Source of the DNA: Protea cynaroides
Lineage: Eukaryota; Streptophyta; Magnoliopsida; Proteales; Proteaceae
Direction: 5' to 3'
Assembly: GCA_028583415.1 (NCBI GenBank)
Contig: CM053267.1
Location: 50,916,914 to 50,980,913 of the forward strand
DNA length: 64,000 nucleotides
Under the pieces are notes generated by a model. It had not been told where the DNA came from and ran no database searches. It worked only from the letters and a program-made list of their open reading frames with translations. This document shows positions 42,446 through 53,843 of the stretch, piece after piece. The translations under genes were made by a program, and so were the position numbers. How positions within the stretch are numbered: the first letter of the stretch is position 1; every line of letters begins with the position of its first letter.

Positions 42446-44540
42446 TAGTTTCATTCTAAAGCCTAAAATTGCAGGCCAGGAAACCATGGCAATGGCATGG
42501 AGTTTGTGGATGCTATGTTGAACAATTCATGTCCAACAACAGAATTCTGAAAGGCCCCCTAATAGGCCTTATGTATGAAGAATATCCAGTGTACTGGCCC
42601 TCGAAGTCATATATGATTATGATGTTGAAGAGACAGTCCCTCAACCCAAGACAACCTGAGACAACAACATTCAACTATGCTTGTCTTAGGGGGTACAAAA
42701 ACTCTCGGTCATTTTTGTAGTTCTTCTCTGTGAGAGATGGTTCAAAGCTCAAGTTTTCAAATTGAAGATTGCAGAAGTGCAAATATTATGTGGAATTCAA
42801 TAGCACATATCATTCATGAACTTGAGCACCATGTAGAGCCATCATTTGGAGATAAGAACCTGGTTTCAAGCCTTATCTTGTTCACAATCTTTCACATTTA
42901 CTAATGTCAATTCCTTATGATTCTAAGAGAACTAGTACATCATGAAATTGCTACTGAAGGAGATCATGACTTGATATTTCAATTGGCCCAATCATCATTT
43001 GTAGCACATATTTATAAGGTTCCTTTAGAAGGTTCACTTTTCAATGACAATGCTCATCAACTATCTTATGCTCTAAAAAAATGAAGAGAAATGAAAAATG
43101 TGTTATGTGGAAGTCAGAATTTGATATAAATATAAAATGGCCTAAAAATATTAATAAATAGTTCAACAATTACTCCACTACAAAGACTACAAAGAACTAC
43201 TAAATGAATCTGAAAAGTGCTTTCAATGCAGAAGATGGATTATTCTATTCTTAGGCAGATCTATTTTTAAATATAATAGTACTATGTTAGTTCAATGAGA
43301 GCTGCCCCTTGCTCTGTCATCCGGAAGCAAAGAACCTACAATTGAAGTCACACTGTAAAATTTCATGAAGAAAGATTAGAAACAAGCATCCATCAAAAGA
43401 ACTACAGCAGTTTTCTGCATCAATGAACCACCTTTTTTCAACAGATAATCATAATTCTAAAACCTATATTTCTTTCTCTTCTATTTTTCCCTCCTATTAT
43501 CCTGCAGTCCTTCAATTTTTTTCTTTTACCTCCAACATGCTCTCTTTGACAAGTAAACACAAAATTTCAACCCCAAATGAACTGCCATGTAGCAGAATGA
43601 GTGGAATCTTAAGGTTAGAAATAAATATGAAAGATGTCAAGAAGATAAGGATTGATTTGAAGCCGAACAGGTAGCAAAACAACTGCCACTCCTTTTATTC
43701 ATCCTGAACCAAGAATTGAGGATTGCAACCCCATATGAAGAAATGACATTGACTTAAGTAAACACTAATGGTAATTATTTAGACCAAACAGAGAGCTATC
43801 CAGGAGTTCTCTCTAGTTCTTAGTGCTCAACTGTTATAACTGCATACAATGCAACCATGGTATGCCACATCAGCATGATGGCTGATAGTTGACTGATACT
43901 GGCCAATACCAATATCTGATACTGATACCCGTTCCGATACCGATATCTGTTCTGATACCGTGAACTAAAACCATGAATGCAACAGACCCTTGCCTATCTT
44001 TAACCATATGGTGCCCACAGGTTAACTTGTTATATTGAATTATCATGCCTGTTTGGTGTGCAAAAGGTGTGATCAATAAAAGCAGGATCATTAGCATTTA
44101 TTTGATTCTGTAATTCTGTGTACAGTCTTTTACCTAAAAAAAAGTTGTGTGTACAGTCTATCAAGATTAGTACACATTTGTTCAAGATTGTTGCTTTAAC
44201 TTAAGTTCTTCAATCCTTATTGTTATCAATTAATCCTCAACCCTATGAAAACATCTTCCTATTGAATTCCTAAATAATTTATACATTATTTTTCGTTGTC
44301 CAAACCTGGCTGCTTAATATATATTAAAATTTCCAAGAAGTTTCTATAAGACCATCTTGATATGGATTTGGGTATTCTATTTGAGGTTTAGAAAGGGAAA
44401 TCAGAATGGTTGATCATATATACATGTATGTATTTGGTGGTAGGGGGCGGTTGAGCTGCTGTTGCTATTTGCAGGCTTTTTTGGGGCAATTCTATTACAG
44501 AACCAATCCCATGCGAGCTCTCTAACAGTTCATCCCTTGT
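42446..44540. other. Intergenic, no recognised gene
   Basis: A GATACC-type repeat lies at about 43880-43975 ('gatactgatacccgttccgata' style, ending 'gaactaaaaccatgaatgc', as at 8220). A frame at 42469-42720 has no family motif. Otherwise AT-rich. Confidence 0.5.
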
Positions 44541-45020
44541 AGTTCTGGAAGCCCCTGCAACCGATATTCTGGTGAAATCCCAACGGATTTTGGGAAGTTA
44601 GTAGCTTTTGAACAGCTTCATCTGTCAGATAATTTACTGACGTTATTGAATTCCATGGCAGTTGAGTAATTCTACCAGTCCAACTGCTCTTCAGCTTGAT
44701 AAAAACCAGTTATCAGGGTCGATTCCATTGCAGGTTGGTAATTTGAAAACTTTGCAGAGTTTATTCTTGTGGGGTAATTCAGTTTCTAGAACTATTCGTT
44801 CTTTTAGAAACTAGAGTTTTATGCTCTTGATCTTTGGAGAACAAACTTAATGGGTCTATCGTAGAAGAAATTTTTGGTTTAAAGAAGCTGAGCAAGCTTC
44901 TGCTTCTGGGGAATTTGTTATCAGGTTGGCCGCCTAAGCATCTCAAGAAGTCAGTCTCTAGTGAGGTTGTCAAATTCCTAAGGAGATAGATCAGTTGCAG
45001 AATCTTGAGGATGAGTTGCA
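44541..45020 (+). pseudogene. LRR receptor-like kinase (class XI-like) ectodomain remnant
   Basis: Translating with frameshifts gives successive 24-residue leucine-rich repeats: SGEIPTDFGKLVAFEQLHLSDN, then ALQLDKNQLSGSIPLQVGNL, then KTLQSLFLWGNSVS, then LMGSIVEEIFGLKKLSKLLL and GNLLSG. The order and wording match plant receptor kinases of the LRR XI type, which perceive peptide signals at the plasma membrane. Several frameshifts and stops, and no kinase domain, signal peptide or other repeats are present within reach, so it is an isolated relic of about five repeats. Confidence 0.75.
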
Positions 45021-45115
45021 AGTCATCCGTGGTGCTTAGAAGTTTCCTTGGGTTAGAGTTTTACAATTAGGGAGAAAGGAAAGGAGGGGGAGAAAAGATC
45101 GAGATTTTGGGGGCT

Positions 45116-45323
45116 ATCGGTAAGGTTGTAATATTGCAATTTGTTGGTCATAGATTTGAAATACAAAAATAATCTCTCCATGTTATGGGGGTAAGACTGC
45201 GTACATTCTGCGAAGAAAAAGAGGGCATCGGTAAGGTTGTAATATTGCAATTTGTTGGTCATAGATTCGAAATACAAAAATAGTCTCTCCATGTTATGGG
45301 GGTAAGACTACGTACATTCTGCC
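45116..45323. repeat. Tandem duplication, period 111 bp
   Basis: 'atcggtaaggttgtaatatt' at 45116 and again at 45227, each followed by 'ttggtcatagatt(t/c)gaaata' and 'gggggtaagact(g/a)cgtac'. Few differences. Non-coding. Confidence 0.8.
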
Positions 45324-46850
45324 TCTTCTTAGAGCTTGCAGTAGCGAGAGCCTTATCCATTGGGACACAAAAATAACCTCGTGCATGTATCTTATTCAGA
45401 GAAAATAGAGGAGAGGGAAAGATTGGTGTTTTTTAGGTGGGGAGTACCGCTGAAACTTAGGTCGCCGAGAATAGAGATTGCGTTGAGGTCGCGCACTGGG
45501 AAATTATTTGAAGAAAGGGGGCAGGTGAATGTTATAAAAAAAAAAGGAATGGGAAGTATTTAGGAGAAGGATAATGTTGTCATTTCAAAATTTTCATTTA
45601 CCACCGTCAATGTACGGGGTGCAGTTGTAATTTCTTCCAAAGTTAGGGTGTGCCTGGAATTAAGGCTAAGTTTAAGGGAGGTGCATATAATTTTTCCAAA
45701 TTCTAATGGATTTGAAGAAGAATTTTTTAATTATTTGCCATAACCTGTAAATTAAGGGTATCCAATGCACAAGGCTTTTGCCACTGTGGGGTATGGGGAG
45801 AGGCAGATGTACATAGCCTTAACTCTGCTTTGCAGAGAGGTTGTTTCTCGATTCAAACTTGCCACCACTAGGTCGCAATGTAACAATTTTTTAGTGGGCA
45901 TATCATATTTATCTGTACTGATTCTCATTGGTTTAGGAAGTTTCAATTTTTTATGTTTAGGCAAAGATTTCTCTATCCAAGTACATATCTCCTATCCATC
46001 ACATGGCAATATTGGTGCATGAATTCTATAAATTTGTTTTCGATATCATCATCTAATCACGAGTTCATATTCAATGGAATCCAACATTACCATGTCTTAA
46101 AATAATGCTTATAAATTATTCGTTAATAGTCAACTCTTTTTAGCTTTTTCTAGACCCTATTTGTTATGTTGTAAAAATTTTCATATGGTTGATATTTGAC
46201 ATGAAAATTCCCCCACGCACTTTTTGTTTTGACATAAAATTTTACTTGTAAGAATTTAAATGTAATTTTTTTTTCAATGTTCGTTGACAATGGATAAAAG
46301 AAAGACAAATTTCATTTTCCCTCCCTCTTTGAGATCAGTATATTTTATTTTTTGGAAACAAATGTTGGGAGTTTTATTACTCGTAAAATATTACACGTAA
46401 AAATTTACTAAAAAAGATTAGGGATCTTCCAAGAAGCATTATTTACAGCTTGTATGACACTTGAAACTCAGTTTTTGGGATTCTCCACCAACTCCAGATT
46501 TTGTATGGTTTAGACAATAAATAATTAACCTTGAAGAAATAATGAAGATAAACCCCTTGAACTGATTGATGACAATGATCATTCTCATATAAAACTGTGG
46601 GAAGCAAGAGTTATTAAATTATGGGATCACCTATCACTTAGGAAAAAGATATCATGAATATTTCTATGCTCAATCAATAAACAGGGATAGAGATGTAATG
46701 AAGATAATTAAGTGAGTACAACAATTTATCACAATTTAAAGATCACTCTTTTGTTGGACTTTATGTTGTCATTGTTGGCAACTTGGTTATCAAGATTTAT
46801 GAGTATCGGAGAAATGAGGAGACAGAGTGTCCGGGGGGAATGGGGATCTC
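45324..46850. other. Intergenic, no recognised gene
   Basis: AT-rich; short frames on both strands near 45752-46022 overlap each other in opposite directions without family features. Confidence 0.5.
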
Positions 46851-46970
46851 AGATGTGGTAACTTTGCTTATGTATTCTACAAGGTTCTACATGTGTTTCA
46901 AATGACTTACAGATGTGGTAACTTTGCTTATGTGTTCTACAAGGTTCTACATGTGTTTCAAATGACTTAC
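46851..46970. repeat. Tandem duplication, period 60 bp
   Basis: AGATGTGGTAACTTTGCTTA at 46851 and 46911; the two 60-bp units differ at one position (tgtattctac / tgtgttctac). It directly abuts the LTR-type repeat that follows. Confidence 0.9.
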
Positions 46971-46974
46971 AATG

Positions 46975-48545
46975 AGTTAAACGGGATATTACACTGATTT
47001 TGATGAGAGAGAGTGTTTGTGGACCCCACTGGTGATGTGGCCGAGTTTCTGATGATGCGGCTGAGTTTCTGATGATGCGACAGTGTTCTTGAAGCTTTTC
47101 TGATCATGTTCATGTTTCTCATGTTTCTGGTGTTGTGACATTGAAGAGAGAAATTCAAGAGAGAGAAAGAAGAGAGAGAATCAGAAGAGAGAGAAAGAGG
47201 AGAGATAAAAAATGTGAGTGGGACCCACAGGTATGGTGGCAAGGTGACATGCCAACACGGCAGCCCACGGCACTTGGCATGCATGCACACAAAGTTTCGG
47301 GTTCAAATTCCAAGGTTTGATAGAGTTTTAACTTTGGGTCTATTTTTGGTGGGTCCCACAGAAGGTTCATGGAAATCCGACAGTGGAAAGATGTAGAGCG
47401 TCGAGTTATCTTTCCAACGCAACTTGAATCACTCAATTCCGATGTCGGATGAGAGAGATATCGCAGTTTCTGTCGGATCGCTCGAAAAAGTGATTTCACA
47501 AATTGTTTAGGGACAATTTTGGTATTTCATAAGTTATTTAAGGGCATTTTCGGCAAGTAACAAAGAAGAAGATCCGATATCGGCCGCCCAAATGAAGCCA
47601 CGTAGGCTAGATTCTAAATGGACGGCCTTCAAACTTGCGGGCTAAGGTGTGATGCGAAGATTCCGTTTAGATTCTATCGGGAGGCTTCTGGTTGGACGGA
47701 GGGGGTTAAAAAAAGGGTTGGGGTTTTAGGGAAAAAAAAGAAAATCTGGGGGGCGCATCCATCATATGGCGACGCTTCAGATTCTAATCGTGTGGCCCGC
47801 GCTACTCGTTTTGGTTGGCCGAACTTCAAACTGCCATAACTTCTTCATCCGAGCTCCAAATCAGTCCGTTCAAGTTGCAGCATTCATATTTTTCGATGCC
47901 CTACCTATTGGGCGCCGTTGGGAGTCGTGAAAACCTAGAGAAAAATTAAAAAGAGCGTTTTGAAGGCAGAGAAGGTTTTTCAGGGTTTTGGCCCTCGTGG
48001 GAGTGATCAATCACCAACGCCTCTTCTTTGTGCATCAATGGAGTGTTAAATCCCTATGAGAGGTCAGTAGAGCTTTTTATTTTCACATTCATGGTGATTA
48101 TGGGTTGTGTGGAAGAGATTGGAAGCCCGTCGATGAGGTGTGCTCGTGAATCGATCTCTATCATCATTGAAGACTGTTAGAGAGTACCTAAGGGGGGTGT
48201 GAAGCTTCAGAGATATTGATGGTCATTCAAAGCGGTTGTAAGGTTTTTCAATTCCCTATCTATTTGTTGCTTTCAATATATTGTACTTTCTAGCGTAGGT
48301 GAAAATTATTGAATACCTAGCTAGTGGGGAAAAATTGTAAAGGCATAATTATAAGCCTAAAAAAAATTGTGACTTGCTCTCGTGGGTGCGAGTTAAGCGT
48401 GGTGTGTTCGGTGGGTCGACCGGGCCGTTAAGCCGAATCTTGGCGTTGGTGCGCCCTCTCGTTTATGCTTTGGGAAAACCTAGGGTTAATATCCTTGTCT
48501 TGTTAGAGACTAAAAGCCGAGTGTTGGGCATTACCCCGTTTTTTC
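46975..48545 (+). mobile_element. LTR-type repeat, normal-composition partner of 38900-40570
   Basis: Contains phrases common to plant LTR retrotransposon terminal regions, such as 'gagttatctttccaacgcaa' and 'cataacttcttcatccgagc', but no gag or pol frame. It has normal base composition and many stop codons. It ends near 'gggcattaccccg'. Probably a solo or partial LTR; exact ends and superfamily not determined. Confidence 0.6.
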
Positions 48546-50550
48546 TTTAATAATGACAACATGAATACCAATAACCCATGGAAATGTGACATTGTTGATA
48601 TAGTTCTTCATTTTTTTCAGATTTCAAAAGTCAGGCTGAGTCACCGGGTGATATGTGTACCAAATAAACTCCAGATTGTTGGTTGGGGGGGGGGGGGGGT
48701 TTAACATGAATACCAATAACCCATGGAAATGTGACATTGTTGATATAGCTTTTTTTCTTTTTTAAATGTAAAGAAATAAAACTGTAGAAATGTTAAATTG
48801 GACAACAAGATTTCCTCTTTCCATTTTTTTTCTTCCGAGAGCAGAATTTCCGAAGTGCAGTGAAGAGGTCTTGAAAAAGACTTTTATTCTACCACCATGG
48901 TATGATTTCTCCTTTCAAGTTTTCTTTCGAGAGCAAAATTTATTGAGGGCATTGAAGAGGTCCTTGAGATAGCCTTTTGATATACCACATGGTAGGTCAA
49001 AAGCCATATTTTGGGTATCGATCATATGACTCATATCCAAAATCGATGGATTTGTTCCAGATCAGTGCACGAATCCAATGGCATATTGACACGTGGTTGA
49101 TATTTGATAAAAAGGAAAGTATTAACAAAGGAGAAATATTGAGTATCAGATCAGGATCAGCCATTCCGGGTTGATCAAAACTGATTTCTATAACCGTTAT
49201 CATTTGGAACTGAAATCTTGTAATTGACTACTCTCATTTAGGGGTGTCAATCAGTCGGTTGGATTTGATTTTAATTCAATCTTATTCTGGCAAGCACAAA
49301 ACCAAACCGTTAAGAAAACGATCAGGGTTTCAGTTTCGGTCCGATTTGATTTCATTTTTTGTAACGACTTACCCATCAATGATCCATGTCACTAAAAATG
49401 GTTGGAAACAGACTCTGTTTTCATGATGCCATGAGTTTTAGGCATTGTTTCAACTTAAAAAGTTTTTACCGATCTTAGTTAGGTTTCATTGAAATTTGAA
49501 TTGCTTGAGGCTTGCCCTTAAGTGGCACTTAAGAGTTTCAAATTAGTCTATGGTTTTAAAATTTGGATCCGAATCGGTTAAAAATTTCAAGTCGATTTGA
49601 AATTAATTGGGGCCCATTTTAATTAAATCCAACTCAATGCATATTTATTGGATTGTGTTCTTAAAAATGTATTCTTAGAATGGAGAATGCATTCCTAACG
49701 TGGAAGGAAAACAGACTAGAAAACGAAGTATTTGCTTATGGGGTTAGGGTACGGAATGGATAAAAGGGTTAAAGAATGAATTCCAGAACCAGCAGCATTC
49801 TCTAAGGCATTCCAAGGTCTAATAACAAAAGTGTATACCAAACACTGTTTTGTCATCTCAAAATGTATTTTTGACCTAGAATGCATTCTAATAAAGCATA
49901 CCAAACACAGTCTCAACGAGTTAAGCCAAGTTGGAGTAAGTCTGAAGAGACAAACATGGCTTGATCATGGATAGCTTCCACTGATTACAACGTCAACAAC
50001 AACAAAATTTTATCCCAACTATAAATGAGAGGGCGAACGAGGGGTTTTTGGTGCATACAATTATTTTTGTTGGAACATTGGTACAATAATGAATTAATTG
50101 GTCTTTTACATTTTCATATGAACCCAATTTTTGGTTTGAGTCATATGGTGTTCATTGACTCTATTTCGCCATTTTTGTGATACTAATTTAGCCCGTATAA
50201 TCTGAGATAAATTACATTAGTAATGACCCTTTAACCAGTTTTTTCATTTATTTATTCCAAAATTCTTTAATTTCATATGCCTTAAAGCTACAAAGATTCT
50301 TACCGTCCAATCAACTCTATTTGATCAATGTTTGTTTAGGCTGTATTAGTATACTATCCTGACAATTACATGAGCTGTAAATCAACCAAATAAAAATTCT
50401 AAGACCCCATTGATATGAATGTTCAAGTCTTATGAAAGACAATGTAAAAAATTCTTTATTATGGTAGAAGAAGTTTATATCCATATGCATAACACCACAA
50501 ACACAGAAGCAAAGGTCGAAGCTGAAGGGGAAAAAAGAAGAAGAAGAAGT

Positions 50551-52366
50551 TCAAAGCTGAGAGTAGAGATTAATCATGGTTGGACGCGGCACATATAGGG
50601 CCTCCAATGGCTTAGCCTTGGGCATACTGAGCCCATGATCAGCTTCACTCAAGTCCACCTTCTCAGACCCAATCCTTACCCAGTCGAAGCACTGAATTAG
50701 TGCTCCCAATGCCAACGACACCATCCTAATGCCCATGCCGGCGCCGGGACAACCCCTTCTCCCCAACCCAAATGGGATAAATTTGTACCCTTCTCTTTCT
50801 CCTTCAATACCTTGGAACCTCTCTGGCTTAAAGCTTGTCGGCTCTAACCACAACTTAGGATCCCTATGAACGGCCCAAGCATTCACCAAAACTACGGTTC
50901 CACGAGGAACATCATAACCCTCTATACTGCACTCTTCAGATGACATATGAGGCACCAGAAGTGGTGCCACAGGAAACAATCTAAGCGTCTCATTGACGAT
51001 GCCACGGAGGTAGGGAAGCTTGGCAAGATCTGACTCCTCTATCAGACGCCCTTGCCCAACATTGTTGTCAATTTCTTCCCTTGCCTTTTGTAGTTCCTCT
51101 GGATGATTTAGGAGTAGTGACATTGCCCATTCCATGGTTTGCAATGAGGTTTCTATTCCTGCTGTGAACGCCACCTAATCATAGATTGTAATAACAATGT
51201 GACGATGCAACAGAGTAAAGACTAAAGTTAACTGTTATGTGTTTGAAGGCTCCAATCTAATATGAGTCCAAAGATTGGCAGTCCAGTATGAGATAGGTTA
51301 AAGAGCAGCTACCTGTTGACACAGGCCGAGCTTTGAGCTATCTCTGGCTCTGTGGATGATGTCTTTTGCTTTTTTGTGCTTCTAAATCTATATTATTCTG
51401 GGAAAACGAAATAAAACGAAACAAGGATGTGGTTGTGGAAGTCCAGAGAGGAGGGTAATGCTTACCAATATGAGGCCTTTGATGATATCGTCGGAGTAAT
51501 ATTCAGGTTCTGCTTGTTGAAGGGACAAGGCAGCATCGACAAGTGTCTTCTTACTATCCCCTTGAATCACCTTGGTAGAGTCACTCATCCTCCTTCGACG
51601 TTGATCGATCAAACCCTGAAAGAATGCATCTCTTTTTTTTATTAAACCTCACCATCTTCTTCTCTTCGCTCTGAAAGCCAACCCACCTCAAAATTGGCAA
51701 GTAATCAAGGATGCTCATGTTCATGCTCGGATTAGAGTAACGCTCCTTCATAATGTTGAGAAATTGCTCCCGCAGCTCCACATCAACCTCCTCATCTCCA
51801 AAAAGTCGCTTTCCCGCAACCATCCCCATCACTATATTCAGTGTTAGTTGAAAAAATATGGATTTCAATTCCACCTTCTGCAATTCTCCATCTGAACCTC
51901 GATACAACTGACGGACCAGATGGCTGACCTCTCTGTTTCGGATATCGGAGGATGTCTGGAGACTGTTTGAGGAGAACATTTGGATGACTAAAAATCGACG
52001 GAGGTTGCGCCAGTGTTGGCCATAGGAAGACCATCCAATAGTGGTACAGTTGTAGCCCAGATGTTCACCGACCACGGAGTAGGGCCGGTTTGAAAGGATG
52101 ATGTCGTTCTTGGTGAAGCATTCTTCGACGGCTGATGGAGAGGAAACAACAAGGACAGAGCGGGATCCAAGTTGAAGCCTGAAGATTGGGCCATAGTGGC
52201 CGGCAAGAGCTTCTAGCTTTCGGTGAAGTGATTTCTTGAGGAGGTGGAGATGGCCTAGTATCGGAAGAGCAATTGGTGCCGGCGGCAAGTGTTGCTTTTG
52301 TTGGAGTACAAGTTTTGAAACGAGGAAAACGGATAAACAGAAAATTAGGCAGCATAAGACCTCCAT
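50551..52366 (-). pseudogene. CYP81-family cytochrome P450, copy 1, frameshifted
   Basis: Minus strand: exon 1 52366-51466, intron 51465-51175 (GTAAGC...TTAG, 291 bp), exon 2 51174-50551. Except for one base it is the same gene as copy 2: ER anchor plus hinge LPPAPIALPILGHL, I-helix AGIETS, ETLR, PERF and heme loop FGLGRRGCPG. A T-run at 51633-51640 has eight T where copy 2 has seven, shifting the frame near residue 244 and ending translation at 51581 (about 261 residues), before the I-helix and heme Cys. Exon 2 is still fully open, so either the break is very recent or the extra base is a homopolymer sequencing error. Residue changes from copy 2 include Gly for Ser in the ALAGHYGP block and Gly for Val in EREGYKF. 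Confidence 0.85.
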
Positions 52367-52383
52367 TGATTTGCTCTTAAGAA

Positions 52384-52675
52384 TCAAATTCTGAAAGAAA
52401 GAGTGGGAACGACAAATCTCTCAGAATTAGAGAAGAAAACCCCAGTGGTAGTTCTTATCCTTTCATTTGGTTGTTTTGCATGGAACGACAAATGTCCCAG
52501 AATCAAAGAAGAAAACCCAGGCGGTAAGTGTTGATCTTATCCTCTCATTTGGCTGTTTTGCATGGGAACGACGAATGTTTCAGAATCAGAGAAAGAAATC
52601 CCAACGGTAAAGGGTTGCTTTTATCCTCTCATTTGGCTGTTTTGCATGGGAACGAAGAATTTCCACGTGGGGTAT
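52384..52675. repeat. About 80-bp minisatellite upstream of CYP81 copy 1
   Basis: 'catttggctgttttgcatgg'-type text recurs at about 52464, 52546 and 52629, each followed by 'gaacgac(a/g)aatgt(c/t)(c/t)cagaatca' and 'gaaatcccaacgg'-like text; a fourth decayed unit abuts the start of the gene (about 52388-52455). So the immediate upstream region, probably the leader and core promoter, is a tandem array. Confidence 0.75.
52664..52669. promoter_or_regulatory. G-box CACGTG upstream of CYP81 copy 1
   Basis: CCACGTGG palindrome about 300 bp upstream of the ATG (minus-strand gene), at the outer edge of the minisatellite. G-boxes bind bZIP and bHLH factors; function here is inferred only. Confidence 0.5.
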
Positions 52676-52687
52676 TAAATGGTGCAA

Positions 52688-53843
52688 TAAAATATCTGCC
52701 ACACCCCTGTAGTTTATTTTAATCTCATCTACCCATCATTGTTTGTTATAATATCCATAATACCTCCTCCTTTTGAAAAATCGTATTCATCAGACCCCTC
52801 CTTTAAGATATGTCCCTTAATGGATGACATGACACCATTTTAATTTAATTAATGACAGAAGTAACCTAAAATTTTGAATATTTCTTTACTTTCATTGTAA
52901 AAAATGTAAAAAAAAAAGCATAACCCAACCAACGTGTGCCTAATCTGAAAAAAAAAAAAATCAACAAGATTATCTCAGCAACTAGATGAAAACACGAAGC
53001 TAAACCCTAGGGTATCTTTGTCTGATAGGAATATCCGGGGGTCAGGGGAATTGCATACTAGGACGACGGCAAAAGAGGTACTGCAGGAGGTATGAATATG
53101 ACGGAAGAATTCTGAGTGGTCCATGGAGGTTTATAGCTGGTGGTTCATCAGAATATCCCAGGTTTCACGAAACTAACATTGATCAGCAGCCAGCATGGAA
53201 GCTATCATTATGGTTGGTTCTAATGATATCGGTAGGAGTATGGGAAAACAGCAAATCTGAAGAGATTACAGAGAACTAAGAGGAAATCAGATTTTTTTCT
53301 TTCTTTTTTTTTTTTTTTGGTAAAAAGCTTCGAAAACTTTAAGAAAAGACAAGACTTGGAAATCATCTTCGGCGTAATCCTAGATCTGGAAAAAATTAAA
53401 ACCATCATTTTGTTTAACGTTTCCACTACTTGAATTATTCATTTCCTTGGATTTGTCTCACATAAATGGAGAGAACCTTTCTCAGAATTTGATTTCAGTA
53501 CATCTCTTTTTTATTTCTTCGTCGACGGTTCTACTGCAGGTTTCTAGATTACATTGTTTACTTTTTTAGTTATTCGTTGATTTGCTGAAGCATGCCACCA
53601 TGGAACATATGATGAGATTTAGAATCTTTGACAAGTCTAGATTATCATACCTCTTTTGATTCTTAAAATAAAAAGAAAATTAAAAAAAATATAAAAATGA
53701 AATTGAAAAATATTGAGGGTAAAAAAATCTTTTTAGCATCTAAACAAGGTTTGAGTGTCTTAAGAGGGTTTTAGGGATATTATCGCAAACAATAGCGGGT
53801 GGGTGAGATTAAGATAAACTATAGGGGGTGTGACATATATTTT
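52688..53843. mobile_element. TIR element upstream of CYP81 copy 1
   Basis: The left end AAATATCTGCCACACCCCTG and the reverse complement of the right end AAATATATGTCACACCCCCT match, with further matches 'tagttta(t)tttaatctca(t/c)c' and 'attgtttg(t/c)(t/g)ataatatcc', giving TIRs of about 85 bp. Interior is AT-rich, non-coding. It is present in both units, so it inserted before the duplication. Confidence 0.7.

Noticed and set aside
48790..48972. 60-codon frame with repeated FREQNLLRALKRSLR-like text
   Set aside because: Comes from an imperfect short duplication; the copy in the second unit (from 54403) has changes and a stop that break the frame.
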